The translations under genes were made by a program, and so were the position numbers. The notes under the pieces were generated by a model. It was given only the letters and a program-made list of their open reading frames with translations, did no database searches and was not told the DNA's origin. This document shows positions 56,476 to 64,000 of a stretch of 64,000 nt of DNA, in pieces. This DNA is from Actinoplanes derwentensis (GTDB lineage Bacteria; Actinomycetota; Actinomycetes; Mycobacteriales; Micromonosporaceae), in the NCBI RefSeq assembly GCF_900104725.1, contig NZ_LT629758.1, forward strand, positions 1,426,001 to 1,490,000. Direction: 5' to 3'. Position 1 is the stretch's first letter; each line of letters starts with the position of its first letter.

Positions 56476-57798
56476 CGAACTGGTCACCGGGTCGATGCGC
56501 AGCACATAGTTGGAGTGGCGCAGGTAGCGGTCCGGGTAGTTGTAGGAGCGGAACGAGGTCCACGACGAGTCGGCCCAGCCGGACGCCTTGTAGAAGGTGG
56601 CGTCGCCGGCGAACAGCGTGGTGCCGTCGTTGACGGCCAGGGTCATCGCGTAGTTGACGTGCCGCAGGTAACGGTCGGGGTAGTTCACCGACCGGAACGA
56701 CACACCGCTCGCGTCCGCCAGGCCGGGGACCAGGGTCCAGAGCTGATCCTGGTACGGGTCGAAGGGGTAGGCGTCGATGCGGCCCACACTGTTCTGGTGG
56801 CGGATGTAGCGGTCCGGATAGTTGTAGGACTTGATCCGGCTCCACGCGGGAGTGCCGTAGCGCGCCGTCAGCGCCGACAACTCGGCCGCCGTGATCGCGG
56901 TGATGCCCAGGTGTTTGGAGTTGAGCGGCTGGGTGTAGGCGCGGTCGTTGAGCAGCGTCCACGAACCACTCGACAGGCTGGTGGTCTGCCAGCAGAAGAA
57001 GCGGCCGTTCGGGCTCCAGGTGTCGCCCCACATGTACCAGACGTCGGCGGTGTTCGACTTGACGATCTGCGGCGCCTCCACCCCACGGCCGGGGGTGATC
57101 GCCGAGGTGTAGATGCTGAAGCTGCCCGGGTTCAGGGTGCTTGATCGCGTACCGAGCAGGGTGCTGTTGGTGTTGTTCTTGAAGTACATGTAGTTGACGC
57201 CACTGACCGTGACGAAGTTGCCGTCGATCGCGTCGTAACCCGGGTCGAAGAACGTCTGCGGGGCGGACGCCGTCACGAAGTCGCTGGTGTAGTTGACCAT
57301 CAGGACGTTGCGGCCGCCGACCACCGCGGAGTAGACCACCGCGTACTGCCCGCGCGACGCGTCCCAGATCGCCTCCGGCGCCCAGGCGTGGGTGGCCAGC
57401 GAATGCACTTTGAGCAGCCGGTAACCGGTGAAGGTGCGCAGGTCGATGGAGTCCCAGACGTGCAGGTACTGGCTCTGGTAGGTCCAGTCGGTGCCCTTGA
57501 GGTCGGTGGCGATGACCGCGAACGTGCCGTCCTGTTTGCGCAGGATGAACGGGTCGCGAAGGCCGGTGCTGCCCTGGGTGGGCGTGGCGACCGGGGCGTT
57601 CTGGTTCAGCGGCGTCCAGTTCAGGCCGTCGGCGCTGACCGCGAGATGCAGGTTGTAGTCGGCGGCGGTCATCGACGGCGACTCGGTGAAGTAGGCCATC
57701 GCGTATCCGGCGTAGGTGGCCGCGTGGGCGGCTTCGGCACCCAGCACGGCGGCGGTGGCCCCGGCCCCGGCGGCGGCGAACAGGCTTCGGCGTTTCAT
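56428..57798 (-). CDS. Secreted GH43-like arabinofuranosidase with AbfB (CBM42) domain
   Basis: 456 residues from ATG at 57798, which has GAGGA 8 bases upstream (ATG at 57807 does not). Signal peptide MKRRSLFAAAGAGATAAVLG (twin-arginine-like, cleavage near AAHA). The five-blade GH43-type catalytic part shows YTESPSMTAADYNLHLAVSA-like strands, GLRDPFILRKQDGTFAVIAT, HAWAPEAIWDASRGQYAVVY. The C-terminal AbfB/CBM42 beta-trefoil has three SYNYPDRYIRHQN-type repeats for arabinofuranose binding. Probably trims arabinan/arabinoxylan side chains. A LacI operator lies just upstream. Confidence 0.88.
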   Translation of the reverse strand: MKRRSLFAAAGAGATAAVLGAEAAHAATYAGYAMAYFTESPSMTAADYNLHLAVSADGLNWTPLNQNAPVATPTQGSTGLRDPFILRKQDGTFAVIATDLKGTDWTYQSQYLHVWDSIDLRTFTGYRLLKVHSLATHAWAPEAIWDASRGQYAVVYSAVVGGRNVLMVNYTSDFVTASAPQTFFDPGYDAIDGNFVTVSGVNYMYFKNNTNSTLLGTRSSTLNPGSFSIYTSAITPGRGVEAPQIVKSNTADVWYMWGDTWSPNGRFFCWQTTSLSSGSWTLLNDRAYTQPLNSKHLGITAITAAELSALTARYGTPAWSRIKSYNYPDRYIRHQNSVGRIDAYPFDPYQDQLWTLVPGLADASGVSFRSVNYPDRYLRHVNYAMTLAVNDGTTLFAGDATFYKASGWADSSWTSFRSYNYPDRYLRHSNYVLRIDPVTSSSAASLQQDATFKIGY

Positions 57799-57811
57799 GG
57801 CCCACATCCTC

Positions 57812-57825
57812 TGTTAGCGCTAACA
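57812..57825. promoter_or_regulatory. LacI-family operator before the GH43 enzyme
   Basis: TGTTAGCGCTAACA, a perfect 14-bp palindrome 14 bases upstream of the chosen start codon. Same NNNAGCGCTNNN core as 12977-12990 but with different outer bases, so possibly a different LacI repressor. Confidence 0.8.
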
Positions 57826-58055
57826 ATTCAGCGTGCACGGCAGGCGTGTTACCGGGAGGCATCGAAGCCATGCCGTCTGTTAATTCGAAGTTGCTGAATG
57901 GTTTCGCTCAGGTCGTCCGCTGTCAAGAGATCTTTCTTCTCCTCAGTTCATGCCACAGCTGTCCGCGGCCATGGCCCACGCATCGACCGACCGGCACTCT
58001 CTGGGCCGGCCGCTCGCACGGTCGACACGACCACTGCGGGAAAGTTGCCGAGACC

Positions 58056-59195
58056 ATGACGACCAGCCTGGCGCCCACGCCACTGACCAGCGCCCCCGCC
58101 GCCCCGGCGGCACCCACCGGAGGACTCGCCCGGCTCCCGTCACTGACCGGGCTGCGCTGGCTGGCGGCCTTCATGGTGTGGGGCTATCACCTCGGCATCG
58201 TCAAACCCGCCCACAACGAGAGCCTGGCGCCGTTCTTCCGGGCGGTGTCGAAGGGCGGCATCGGGGTCACGTTCTTCTTCGTGCTGAGCGGATTCGTGCT
58301 GGTCTGGAGCTTCCGGCCGGGCGACACCACCACGGGTTTCCTGCGCCGCCGATTCGCCAAGATCTACCCCAACTATGCGTTCTCCCTGCTCTGCGCCCTC
58401 ATCGTGGCCGCGGTCACCGGCGGGATCGTCAGCGGATGGTCCGTGCTGACCAACATCCTCCTGATCAACAGCTGGTTCCCCGTCGACGGCTTCCCGAACG
58501 CCGTCAACCTGGTCGCCTGGACACTCTGCTGCGAGGCGTTCTTCTACGTCACGCTGCCCTACCTGCTGCCCCGCCTGCAACGCCGGGCCACCGAGCGGTT
58601 GTACGTCTGGCTGGCCGTCCTGCCGTTGCTCGCGCTCCTGGTGAACACCGCCGCCCGTGAACTTCTCCCGGCCCCGGCCGCCGCCCACTTCGGGTTCTTC
58701 CCGCCGGGGCGCTACCACGAGTTCCTGGTCGGCGTCATCGTCGGCGTGCTGGTGGTCCGCGGGAGCTGGGCCGGGCCCGGCCTGTGGACGAGCAGCGCAC
58801 TGGTCGTCGTCACCTATGTCGCGCACAGCTGGGTGGACATCAGTGTCGTGGTGCCGGTGCTGTTCGCCGCACTCATCGCCGCAGCCGCCACCGCTGACAT
58901 CGACGGCCGGTGGTCGCCGTGGCGGTGGCAGCCGATCGTCGTGCTCGGCGAGGTGTCCTACGCCTTCTACCTGATGCACTTCCTGGTGATGACGACCGCG
59001 GTCACGGTGATCCAGCGCGCCGGTGGGGCCGGCTACTGGTTCGGGGAACAGCCGCTGTTCGGCGGTGCCGGGCTCTTCGCCGTCGGCACCCTGGTCGTGA
59101 CGTTGCTGATCGCCGTCCCGATGTACTACGGGCTGGAACGCCCGATGATGCGCGTGCTCGGGACGAGGCGGCCGGTGCGGTCCGCTGGTTCGTGA
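58056..59195 (+). CDS. Membrane acyltransferase, acyltransferase 3 family
   Basis: 379 residues from ATG at 58056. About ten transmembrane helices and acyltransferase-3 landmarks: SLTGLRWLAAFMVWGYHLGI (catalytic His), GGIGVTFFFVLSGFVLVWSF, FLRRRFAKIYPNYAFSLLCA (R-x-R...P) and VSYAFYLMHFLVMTTAVT. Such enzymes O-acylate extracellular sugars, polysaccharides or antibiotics (family knowledge). Monocistronic; the N-terminal extension upstream of 58056 looks non-coding. No sugar-biosynthesis genes beside it, so substrate unknown. Confidence 0.88.
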   Translation: MTTSLAPTPLTSAPAAPAAPTGGLARLPSLTGLRWLAAFMVWGYHLGIVKPAHNESLAPFFRAVSKGGIGVTFFFVLSGFVLVWSFRPGDTTTGFLRRRFAKIYPNYAFSLLCALIVAAVTGGIVSGWSVLTNILLINSWFPVDGFPNAVNLVAWTLCCEAFFYVTLPYLLPRLQRRATERLYVWLAVLPLLALLVNTAARELLPAPAAAHFGFFPPGRYHEFLVGVIVGVLVVRGSWAGPGLWTSSALVVVTYVAHSWVDISVVVPVLFAALIAAAATADIDGRWSPWRWQPIVVLGEVSYAFYLMHFLVMTTAVTVIQRAGGAGYWFGEQPLFGGAGLFAVGTLVVTLLIAVPMYYGLERPMMRVLGTRRPVRSAGS

Positions 59196-59272
59196 CCGGT
59201 GCGCTGGTCACTCGTACCGGGATGGTTAAGGTTTGCTCGTACCGCGCGAATCGAAGCCATCGAGGAAGAACC

Positions 59273-59827
59273 GTGCTGGAAGACATCCGCGCCTACTGCC
59301 GGCGTGACCCCGCTCTGTACGGGATCGGGGTGGCCGAAGTGCTGCTCTATCCCGGACTATGGGCACTCTGGGGTCATCGAATAGCCCACCTGTTGCATCG
59401 CGCCCGCATCCCGTTCCTGCCTCGCCTGGTGTCCCAGGTGATGCGGCTGTTCACCGGGATCGAGATCCACCCGGGCGCGGTGATCGGCAGACGGCTCTTC
59501 ATCGACCACGGCGCGGGCGTCGTCATCGGCGAGACGGCGCGCATCGGCGACGACGTCACCATGTACCACCAGGTCACCCTCGGTGGCCGGGGCTGGCAGC
59601 GGGACACCAAGGGCAGCCGCCGGCACCCGGAAGTGGGGAATCGGGTGATGCTCGGCGTGGGCGCCACCGTGCTCGGCCCGGTGCGGATCGGGGACGACGC
59701 GGAGATCGGCGCGCTCGCCCTCGTCGTCTCGGACGTTCCCGCGGGTGCCCGGCTGCGGGCGCCGGCCGCCGAACCCGTACCACCTCTGACCAGCACTGCC
59801 GGCACCAACCCAGGAGCGAGGAAATGA
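59273..59827 (+). CDS. cysE: Serine O-acetyltransferase
   Basis: 184 residues from GTG at 59273 (GAGGAAG upstream; the upstream frame is non-coding). Left-handed beta-helix acetyltransferase: [80 protein letters not shown] and TLGGRG, i.e. the CysE acetyl-CoA and serine sites. Makes O-acetylserine for cysteine synthesis. The short length matches the CysE class without the long N-terminal helical domain. Coupled by ATGA to cysK. Confidence 0.93.
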   Translation: MLEDIRAYCRRDPALYGIGVAEVLLYPGLWALWGHRIAHLLHRARIPFLPRLVSQVMRLFTGIEIHPGAVIGRRLFIDHGAGVVIGETARIGDDVTMYHQVTLGGRGWQRDTKGSRRHPEVGNRVMLGVGATVLGPVRIGDDAEIGALALVVSDVPAGARLRAPAAEPVPPLTSTAGTNPGARK

Positions 59828-60738
59828 TCTACAACGACGTCACCGAACTGATCGGCCGGACCCCGATGGTGCGGCTGACCCGTTTCGAACCCGGTCTGCC
59901 GGCCAAACTGATCGCCAAACTCGAGTCCGCCAACCCCGGCGGCAGCGTCAAGGACCGGATCGCCCTCGCCATGATCACCGCTGCCGAGGCCACCGAAGAG
60001 CTGCGCCCCGGCTCCTCGATCGTGGAGGCGACCAGTGGGAACACCGGCATCGGGCTGGCCCTGGTGGCGGCGGCCCGCGGCTACAAGCTGACCCTGACGA
60101 TGCCGGACAGCATGAGCGCGGAGCGACGGGCGCTGCTGCTGGCGTACGGCGCCGAACTGGTGTTGACCCCCGCCGCCGAAGGCATGAAAGGCGCGGTCCA
60201 GCGGGCTCTGGAGATCGCCGAGGAACAGCGGGCCTGGCTGCCGATGCAGTTCGACAACCCGGCCAACCCGGACATGCACCGGCGCACCACCGCGCTGGAG
60301 ATCTGGAACGACACCGACGGGCGGCTCGACCTGTTCGTCAGCGGCGTCGGCACCGGCGGAACCCTGACCGGAGTCGGTCAGATCCTCAAGGAGAAACGCC
60401 CCGACCTGCAGGTCTACGCGGTCGAGCCGGCCGAGTCGCCGGTGCTGTCCGGTGGCGAGTCGGGACCGCACGGGATCCAGGGCATCGGCGCCGGTTTCGT
60501 GCCGGAGGTGCTGGACCCGACGATCTACGACGAGGTCGTACGGGTGACGGTCGAGCAGGCCCGCGAAGCCGGCCGGCAACTCGCCCACACCGAAGGCATC
60601 CTGGCCGGAGTCTCCAGCGGGGCCGCCCTGCACGCCGCGCGCGAGCTGGCCTGGCGCGCCGAGAACGTCGGCAAGACCATCGTGGTGATCCTGCCGGACA
60701 CCGGCGAGCGTTACCTGAGTACGCCGTTGTTCTCTTAG
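59824..60738 (+). CDS. cysK: Cysteine synthase (O-acetylserine sulfhydrylase)
   Basis: 304-residue PLP enzyme: [20 protein letters not shown] (Schiff-base Lys43), [40 protein letters not shown] (phosphate loop) and [20 protein letters not shown]. Full length for CysK. Its ATG overlaps the cysE stop, so the two steps from serine to cysteine are translated together, here in the order cysE-cysK. A strong hairpin terminator follows. Confidence 0.95.
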   Translation: MIYNDVTELIGRTPMVRLTRFEPGLPAKLIAKLESANPGGSVKDRIALAMITAAEATEELRPGSSIVEATSGNTGIGLALVAAARGYKLTLTMPDSMSAERRALLLAYGAELVLTPAAEGMKGAVQRALEIAEEQRAWLPMQFDNPANPDMHRRTTALEIWNDTDGRLDLFVSGVGTGGTLTGVGQILKEKRPDLQVYAVEPAESPVLSGGESGPHGIQGIGAGFVPEVLDPTIYDEVVRVTVEQAREAGRQLAHTEGILAGVSSGAALHAARELAWRAENVGKTIVVILPDTGERYLSTPLFS

Positions 60739-60750
60739 CTTTTCAAGGCC

Positions 60751-60783
60751 GGGGTCCCAGCGCTCATCGAGCGCCGGGACCCC
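60751..60783. terminator. Hairpin terminator after cysK
   Basis: GGGGTCCC, A, GCGCTC, ATC, GAGCGC, C, GGGACCCC: a 14-bp stem with one A-C mismatch between cysK and the convergent lipoprotein gene; probably works for both. Confidence 0.8.
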
Positions 60784-60790
60784 GTACGGA

Positions 60791-61288
60791 TCAGAAGTTG
60801 GTCTTGACGCCGGCGGCCTTGCAGGCCGCGTTGAGAGCGGTGCCGGCCTTGACCGACTCCGGGGCGCCGACCGCGGAGATCGGGTCCGCAGCCGCGGCGG
60901 CCTTGGTCGCGTCGTCCGCGATGATCTGCGCGTTCTTGCCGACCTCGGTGGTGGAACCCGCGACCGCCTCGGTCAGATGCTTACCGAAATCGGTCAGCAT
61001 CAGTTTGGCGTCGGCCGGCGCGATCTCCCCGTTGCCGCCGGCCTGCGCCAGGGTGAGCAGCGCCTTCTTGAAGGAGTCGCTGGCCTTGGCCGCGTCCTCG
61101 CAGATGACCTTGTCAGCGGGTTCGGCGGCGGCGACCGAGGTGGCCTCGGGCGTCGCCGCCTGTGCGGAGGTGGCGGCGGGAGCCGCCGGCGTGGCGGCAC
61201 TCGAGGTGGCTTCGTCGTCACCGCAAGCGGTCAGACCGAGAAGGGAAACGCCGGCTAGTACGGCGGTAGCAAATCGCACAGCAATCAC
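60791..61288 (-). CDS. Putative lipoprotein, unknown function
   Basis: About 165 residues from GTG at 61288 (or GTG at 61279). N-terminal lipoprotein signal VRFATAVLAGVSLLGLTAC, then an Ala/Pro/Thr-rich linker (AATPAAPAATSAQAATPEAT) and a helical domain with two cysteines (VICEDAAKASDSFKKALLTL, LNAACKAAGVKTNF). Looks like a surface-anchored small helical domain common in this genus type; function unknown. Start uncertain as no clear Shine-Dalgarno is visible. Confidence 0.75.
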   Translation of the reverse strand: MIAVRFATAVLAGVSLLGLTACGDDEATSSAATPAAPAATSAQAATPEATSVAAAEPADKVICEDAAKASDSFKKALLTLAQAGGNGEIAPADAKLMLTDFGKHLTEAVAGSTTEVGKNAQIIADDATKAAAAADPISAVGAPESVKAGTALNAACKAAGVKTNF

Positions 61289-61478
61289 ACAGCAAGACGT
61301 TAGTCGATCATCCGTTCGATGATCAAGTTCGATTCGGACGGGGACGGCCGCCGCCGCCGTGGGCGGATCGACCGGGACACGTCTGCCGCGCGGGGAACCG
61401 GCCCCGGGCCTCAGCCCCGGCGGAAACCGGCCGATCGGGACTTCCGGGTGCCGAAACGCGGGCGAGGAGCCGAGACCG

Positions 61479-63779
61479 ATGAGTGGATCCGCTGGTTCCC
61501 GGCGTGACCGTGCTCTGGTCGTACCGTTGATCCTGGCCGTTCTCGCCCTGGCCGGTGCCGTCGTCTGGCTCACCGTGCGTGACGTCGGCGGGCCCGTCCT
61601 CGGTAACGCCGGCGGCACCGTCGCCACGATCAGTGCCGCCGTCGCCTGCTACCGGGTGAGCCGGCTCGCCGCGGCGGACCGGCCGGTGCGCGGGTTCTGG
61701 ACGCTGTGGTCGGCGTCCGGGACGGTCCTGACGCTCAGCACCCTGGCCGCCATGACCCGGGGCCCGCGCGGGATGCCACTGTACGAGGCTGTTCCCACGC
61801 TGGTCAGCCTCACCCTGGCGATGCTGGCGTTCCGGCACGTGCCGCTGACCCCACGGACCCGTCTCGACTGGGCCCGCCTGCTGCTCGACGGCGCCGCGGT
61901 GGCCGTCGCCGGGGTGGTGTTCTTCGGCTACGTGGTGCTCCGGTCGATCCCCGACGGCACCTCACTGGCGACCCGGGCCACCGCCGGGGTGGTCGGTATC
62001 GGCTCCCTGCTGGCACTGGTCGTTTTCGGCAAAGCCGCCGCCAGCCCGGAAGGACGCGTCGACGCGGCGGCACTCGGCATCCTCGCGGTCTGCCCCATGG
62101 TCGGGCTGGGTGCGGTAGGCCTGTTCCTCGGCGGTACCGAGATCGGCATGCTGCTGCTGTCGGTGATCGGCTATCCACTCGTCGGCCTGGGTATCGCGGC
62201 GGCGGCGTACCGGCAGGGCCGCGTCCTGACCGGGTCCGCCACCGCACTGGAACCACGCCCGGCCTGGACCTTCGCCGACCCGCTGCAGTTCCTCGCGGTC
62301 GCCGTCACCGCCGGCCTGGTCATCCTGGTGTCCGCCCGTGACCTGGACTTCCGGGGCCGCGCGGTGATCACCGGGGCGGTGCTGATCGCCGCCATCGTGG
62401 TCTCCCGGCAACTGCTCAGCCTCCGGGAGAACTCCCGGGCACTCAGCGGACTGCGCCGCCAGCAGGCCGAACTCGAACAACTCGCCCTCACCGACAACCT
62501 CACCGGCCTGCCCAACCGCAGCGGCTTCAGCATCGCCCTGTCCGAGAGTGTCGACGCCGGCCGGCCCGCCACCGCCCTGCTGCTGGACATCGACGACTTC
62601 AAGATGATCAACGACACGCTGGGGCCGGCCGCCGCCGACCAACTCCTGCACCAGGTCGCCCAGCGCCTGCGGCACAGCGTCGGCCCGGGCGAGTCGGTGG
62701 CCCGGCTCGGCGGCGACGAGTTCGCGGTGCTGCTGCCGGTCGGCGAACCGGCCGCCGCGGAAACCGCCGCGGCCCGCTACCAGGCCACCATCGGCCAGCC
62801 CGTGCACGCCGCCGACCAGCAGTTCCTGTTGCACGCCAGCGTCGGCATCGCGATCGCCGCACCCGGGGAGACCGGCGACGAGGTGCTGCGCAACGCCGAC
62901 ATCGCGATGTACGCGGCGAAGGAATCCGGCAAAGCCTCCTGGGCCCGGTTCGAACCGGGGATGCGGCACGACATGACCGAATACGCCCGGCTGGCCTCCG
63001 AACTGCACGACGCCATTCCCGGCGGGCAGCTGCGACTGCTCTACCAGCCGGTGTACGACCTGGTCAACGGCCGGATGCACGGCGTCGAAGCACTGGTGCG
63101 CTGGCAGCATCCGACCCGGGGGTTCGTCTCGCCCGCCGACTTCATCCCGGTCGCCGAGCGCAGTGGCCTGATCGTGCCGCTGGGCACCTGGGTGCTCCGG
63201 GAATCGTGCGAACAACTGACCCGCTGGCAGGCCGAACACGGTGCCGTCGCGGTCGAGGCCATCAACGTGAACGTGGCGGTCCGCCAGCTCAAGGAGTCGG
63301 ACTTCATCGACACGGTCGCCGCGGTCCTCAGCGACACCGGCCTGCATCCCCGCAACCTGATCCTGGAAGTCACCGAGTCGTCGGTGGTCGACGGGCCGCA
63401 CGTCGCGGAGACGTTACGGCTGCTGCACGAGATGGGGGTGCGGCTGGCCCTGGACGACTTCGGCACCGGCCAGTCGTCACTGAGCCTGCTGCGCGCCTTC
63501 CCCGTCGACGTGTTGAAACTGGACAAATCGTTTGTTGACGGGATCGCTGACGGCACCGACCGGGGTCGCCTCGCGGTGGCCGCCGCCGTCGCTCAACTCG
63601 TCGAGTATCTTCAGCTGAGTTCGGTCGCCGAAGGCATCGAGAGCCGGGCGCAACTGGAGCGGCTGCGGGACCTGGGCTATCGCTACGGGCAGGGCTACTT
63701 CATGGCGAAACCGCTGCCGGCCGACGAATGCGGGGCCCTGATGGTGGCCGCACCGATGGCAGCCGTGACACACGGTTAG
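61479..63779 (+). CDS. Membrane GGDEF-EAL cyclic-di-GMP protein
   Basis: 766 residues from ATG at 61479 (GAGGAG upstream). About nine N-terminal transmembrane helices (RALVVPLILAVLALAGAVVW to RAVITGAVLIAAIVVSRQL), then GGDEF with RLGGDEF (Gly411-Phe415) and EAL with VEALVRW (Glu537), DDFGTGQ and EGIES. The I-site position reads GPGE, so no RxxD product-inhibition site, unlike the paralogue at 54157. Both proteins share the same plan, implying two parallel c-di-GMP sensors with different feedback. The upstream 190 bases hold no recognised riboswitch. Confidence 0.92.
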   Translation: MSGSAGSRRDRALVVPLILAVLALAGAVVWLTVRDVGGPVLGNAGGTVATISAAVACYRVSRLAAADRPVRGFWTLWSASGTVLTLSTLAAMTRGPRGMPLYEAVPTLVSLTLAMLAFRHVPLTPRTRLDWARLLLDGAAVAVAGVVFFGYVVLRSIPDGTSLATRATAGVVGIGSLLALVVFGKAAASPEGRVDAAALGILAVCPMVGLGAVGLFLGGTEIGMLLLSVIGYPLVGLGIAAAAYRQGRVLTGSATALEPRPAWTFADPLQFLAVAVTAGLVILVSARDLDFRGRAVITGAVLIAAIVVSRQLLSLRENSRALSGLRRQQAELEQLALTDNLTGLPNRSGFSIALSESVDAGRPATALLLDIDDFKMINDTLGPAAADQLLHQVAQRLRHSVGPGESVARLGGDEFAVLLPVGEPAAAETAAARYQATIGQPVHAADQQFLLHASVGIAIAAPGETGDEVLRNADIAMYAAKESGKASWARFEPGMRHDMTEYARLASELHDAIPGGQLRLLYQPVYDLVNGRMHGVEALVRWQHPTRGFVSPADFIPVAERSGLIVPLGTWVLRESCEQLTRWQAEHGAVAVEAINVNVAVRQLKESDFIDTVAAVLSDTGLHPRNLILEVTESSVVDGPHVAETLRLLHEMGVRLALDDFGTGQSSLSLLRAFPVDVLKLDKSFVDGIADGTDRGRLAVAAAVAQLVEYLQLSSVAEGIESRAQLERLRDLGYRYGQGYFMAKPLPADECGALMVAAPMAAVTHG

Positions 63780-64000
63780 TCGTCGGTGGTCAGTTCGAAC
63801 TCCGCGAGCGGAGTGGCCACCCCGTTGACCAGGAGTGCGATCGCGTGCGCGCCCGGATGGTAGCGGCGGGTGGTGATCACCCGGAACTCGTGCTTTCGCC
63901 GTACCGAAATCGTGTCTCCGGGGTTGATCGTCGCCGTTGTCAGTTTGAACGTCTTGGTGGTGCGGCTGCCGTTGGCCTTGCGGTGGTGGACCACGTAGTC
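63776..64000 (-). CDS. DNA alkylation repair protein, C-terminal part (5' end outside window)
   Basis: The visible 74 C-terminal codons read DYVVHHRKANGSRTTKTFKL, then TTATINPGDTISVRRKHEFR and VITTRRYHPGAHAIALLVNG, matching the conserved C-terminal beta-sheet of actinobacterial HEAT-repeat DNA alkylation repair enzymes (AlkC/AlkD type), in which a VHHxKANG motif and a TTRRYHPG motif are typical. The catalytic HEAT-repeat body lies beyond the window edge. It converges on the GGDEF-EAL gene with a 4-bp overlap. Confidence 0.8.
   Translation of the reverse strand, partial: DYVVHHRKANGSRTTKTFKLTTATINPGDTISVRRKHEFRVITTRRYHPGAHAIALLVNGVATPLAEFELTTDD

Noticed and set aside
61289..61478. c-di-GMP riboswitch before the second GGDEF-EAL gene
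   Set aside because: The GC-rich leader has hairpins, but the GEMM core blocks (GGCAAACC, GACGCAAAGCC and GGGUUACCG type) are not present.
1..64000. CRISPR arrays, integrase or attachment sites, biosynthetic megasynthases
   Set aside because: None seen; the only clear mobile element is the ISAs1 insertion.

Overview
The window reads as chromosomal DNA of a high-GC actinomycete, most likely Micromonosporaceae (Actinoplanes-like). This is inferred from very high GC, frequent GTG/TTG starts, ATGA/GTGA stop-start overlaps, Tat and lipoprotein signals, a GH64 glucanase with LacI-type operators, and an actinobacterial type VII secretion cluster. No rRNA, ordinary tRNA, CRISPR array or prophage was seen.

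Layout. 1-6 kb: the end of an SF1 helicase, an Rrf2-NIPSNAP pair, and a TetR regulator with a perfect operator driving a one-frame thioesterase-patatin fusion. 6-11.3 kb is an accessory patch: a complete ISAs1-family element (18-bp inverted repeats, perfect 10-bp target duplication), a broken Imm53-like immunity gene, a nucleotidyltransferase, small conserved hypotheticals and a remnant of an acyl-CoA dehydrogenase C-terminus. 11.4-14.6 kb: an orphan HypA, a divergent TetR/DUF4386 pair and a secreted GH64 glucanase under a LacI-type operator.

14.6-21.6 kb holds the most unusual locus. Two near-identical 78-nt tRNA-like elements each lie just upstream of a translation start in one tightly packed operon encoding a leucine-rich-repeat protein, two paralogous ankyrin-repeat proteins, a MoxR-type AAA ATPase and a VWA/putative metallopeptidase protein. 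Both elements fold with a 10-bp acceptor-like stem, U8-A9, a D-arm with GG and a canonical T-arm. They share a compensatory base change but no conserved anticodon.

21.6-33.8 kb is a type VII secretion/polymorphic toxin island: LysM-like membrane protein, very large EccC ATPase with N-terminal ubiquitin-like and FHA-like regions, two small WXG100-like proteins, an RHS-repeat toxin with a C-terminal ADP-ribosyltransferase-like domain, and a candidate immunity protein. 33.8-40.6 kb: LD-carboxypeptidase, TetR and WYL regulators with dyad operators facing their divergent targets, a MazEF module with a dyad on its promoter, an NMO-type oxidoreductase and a tautomerase.

40.8-57.8 kb is dominated by carbon uptake and catabolism: an SSS symporter, three IclR regulators, PadR plus an acyl-CoA dehydrogenase, and a probable non-phosphorylative sugar-acid route (Tat lipoprotein binding protein, a single-chain fused ABC permease, SMP-30 lactonase, IlvD/Edd-type sugar-acid dehydratase, FAH-family 2-keto-3-deoxy-acid dehydratase). 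A secreted GH43/AbfB arabinofuranosidase-like enzyme nearby suggests L-arabinose as the sugar (inference). 54-64 kb adds two GGDEF-EAL membrane proteins, an acyltransferase, a cysE-cysK operon, a lipoprotein and the end of a DNA alkylation repair gene.
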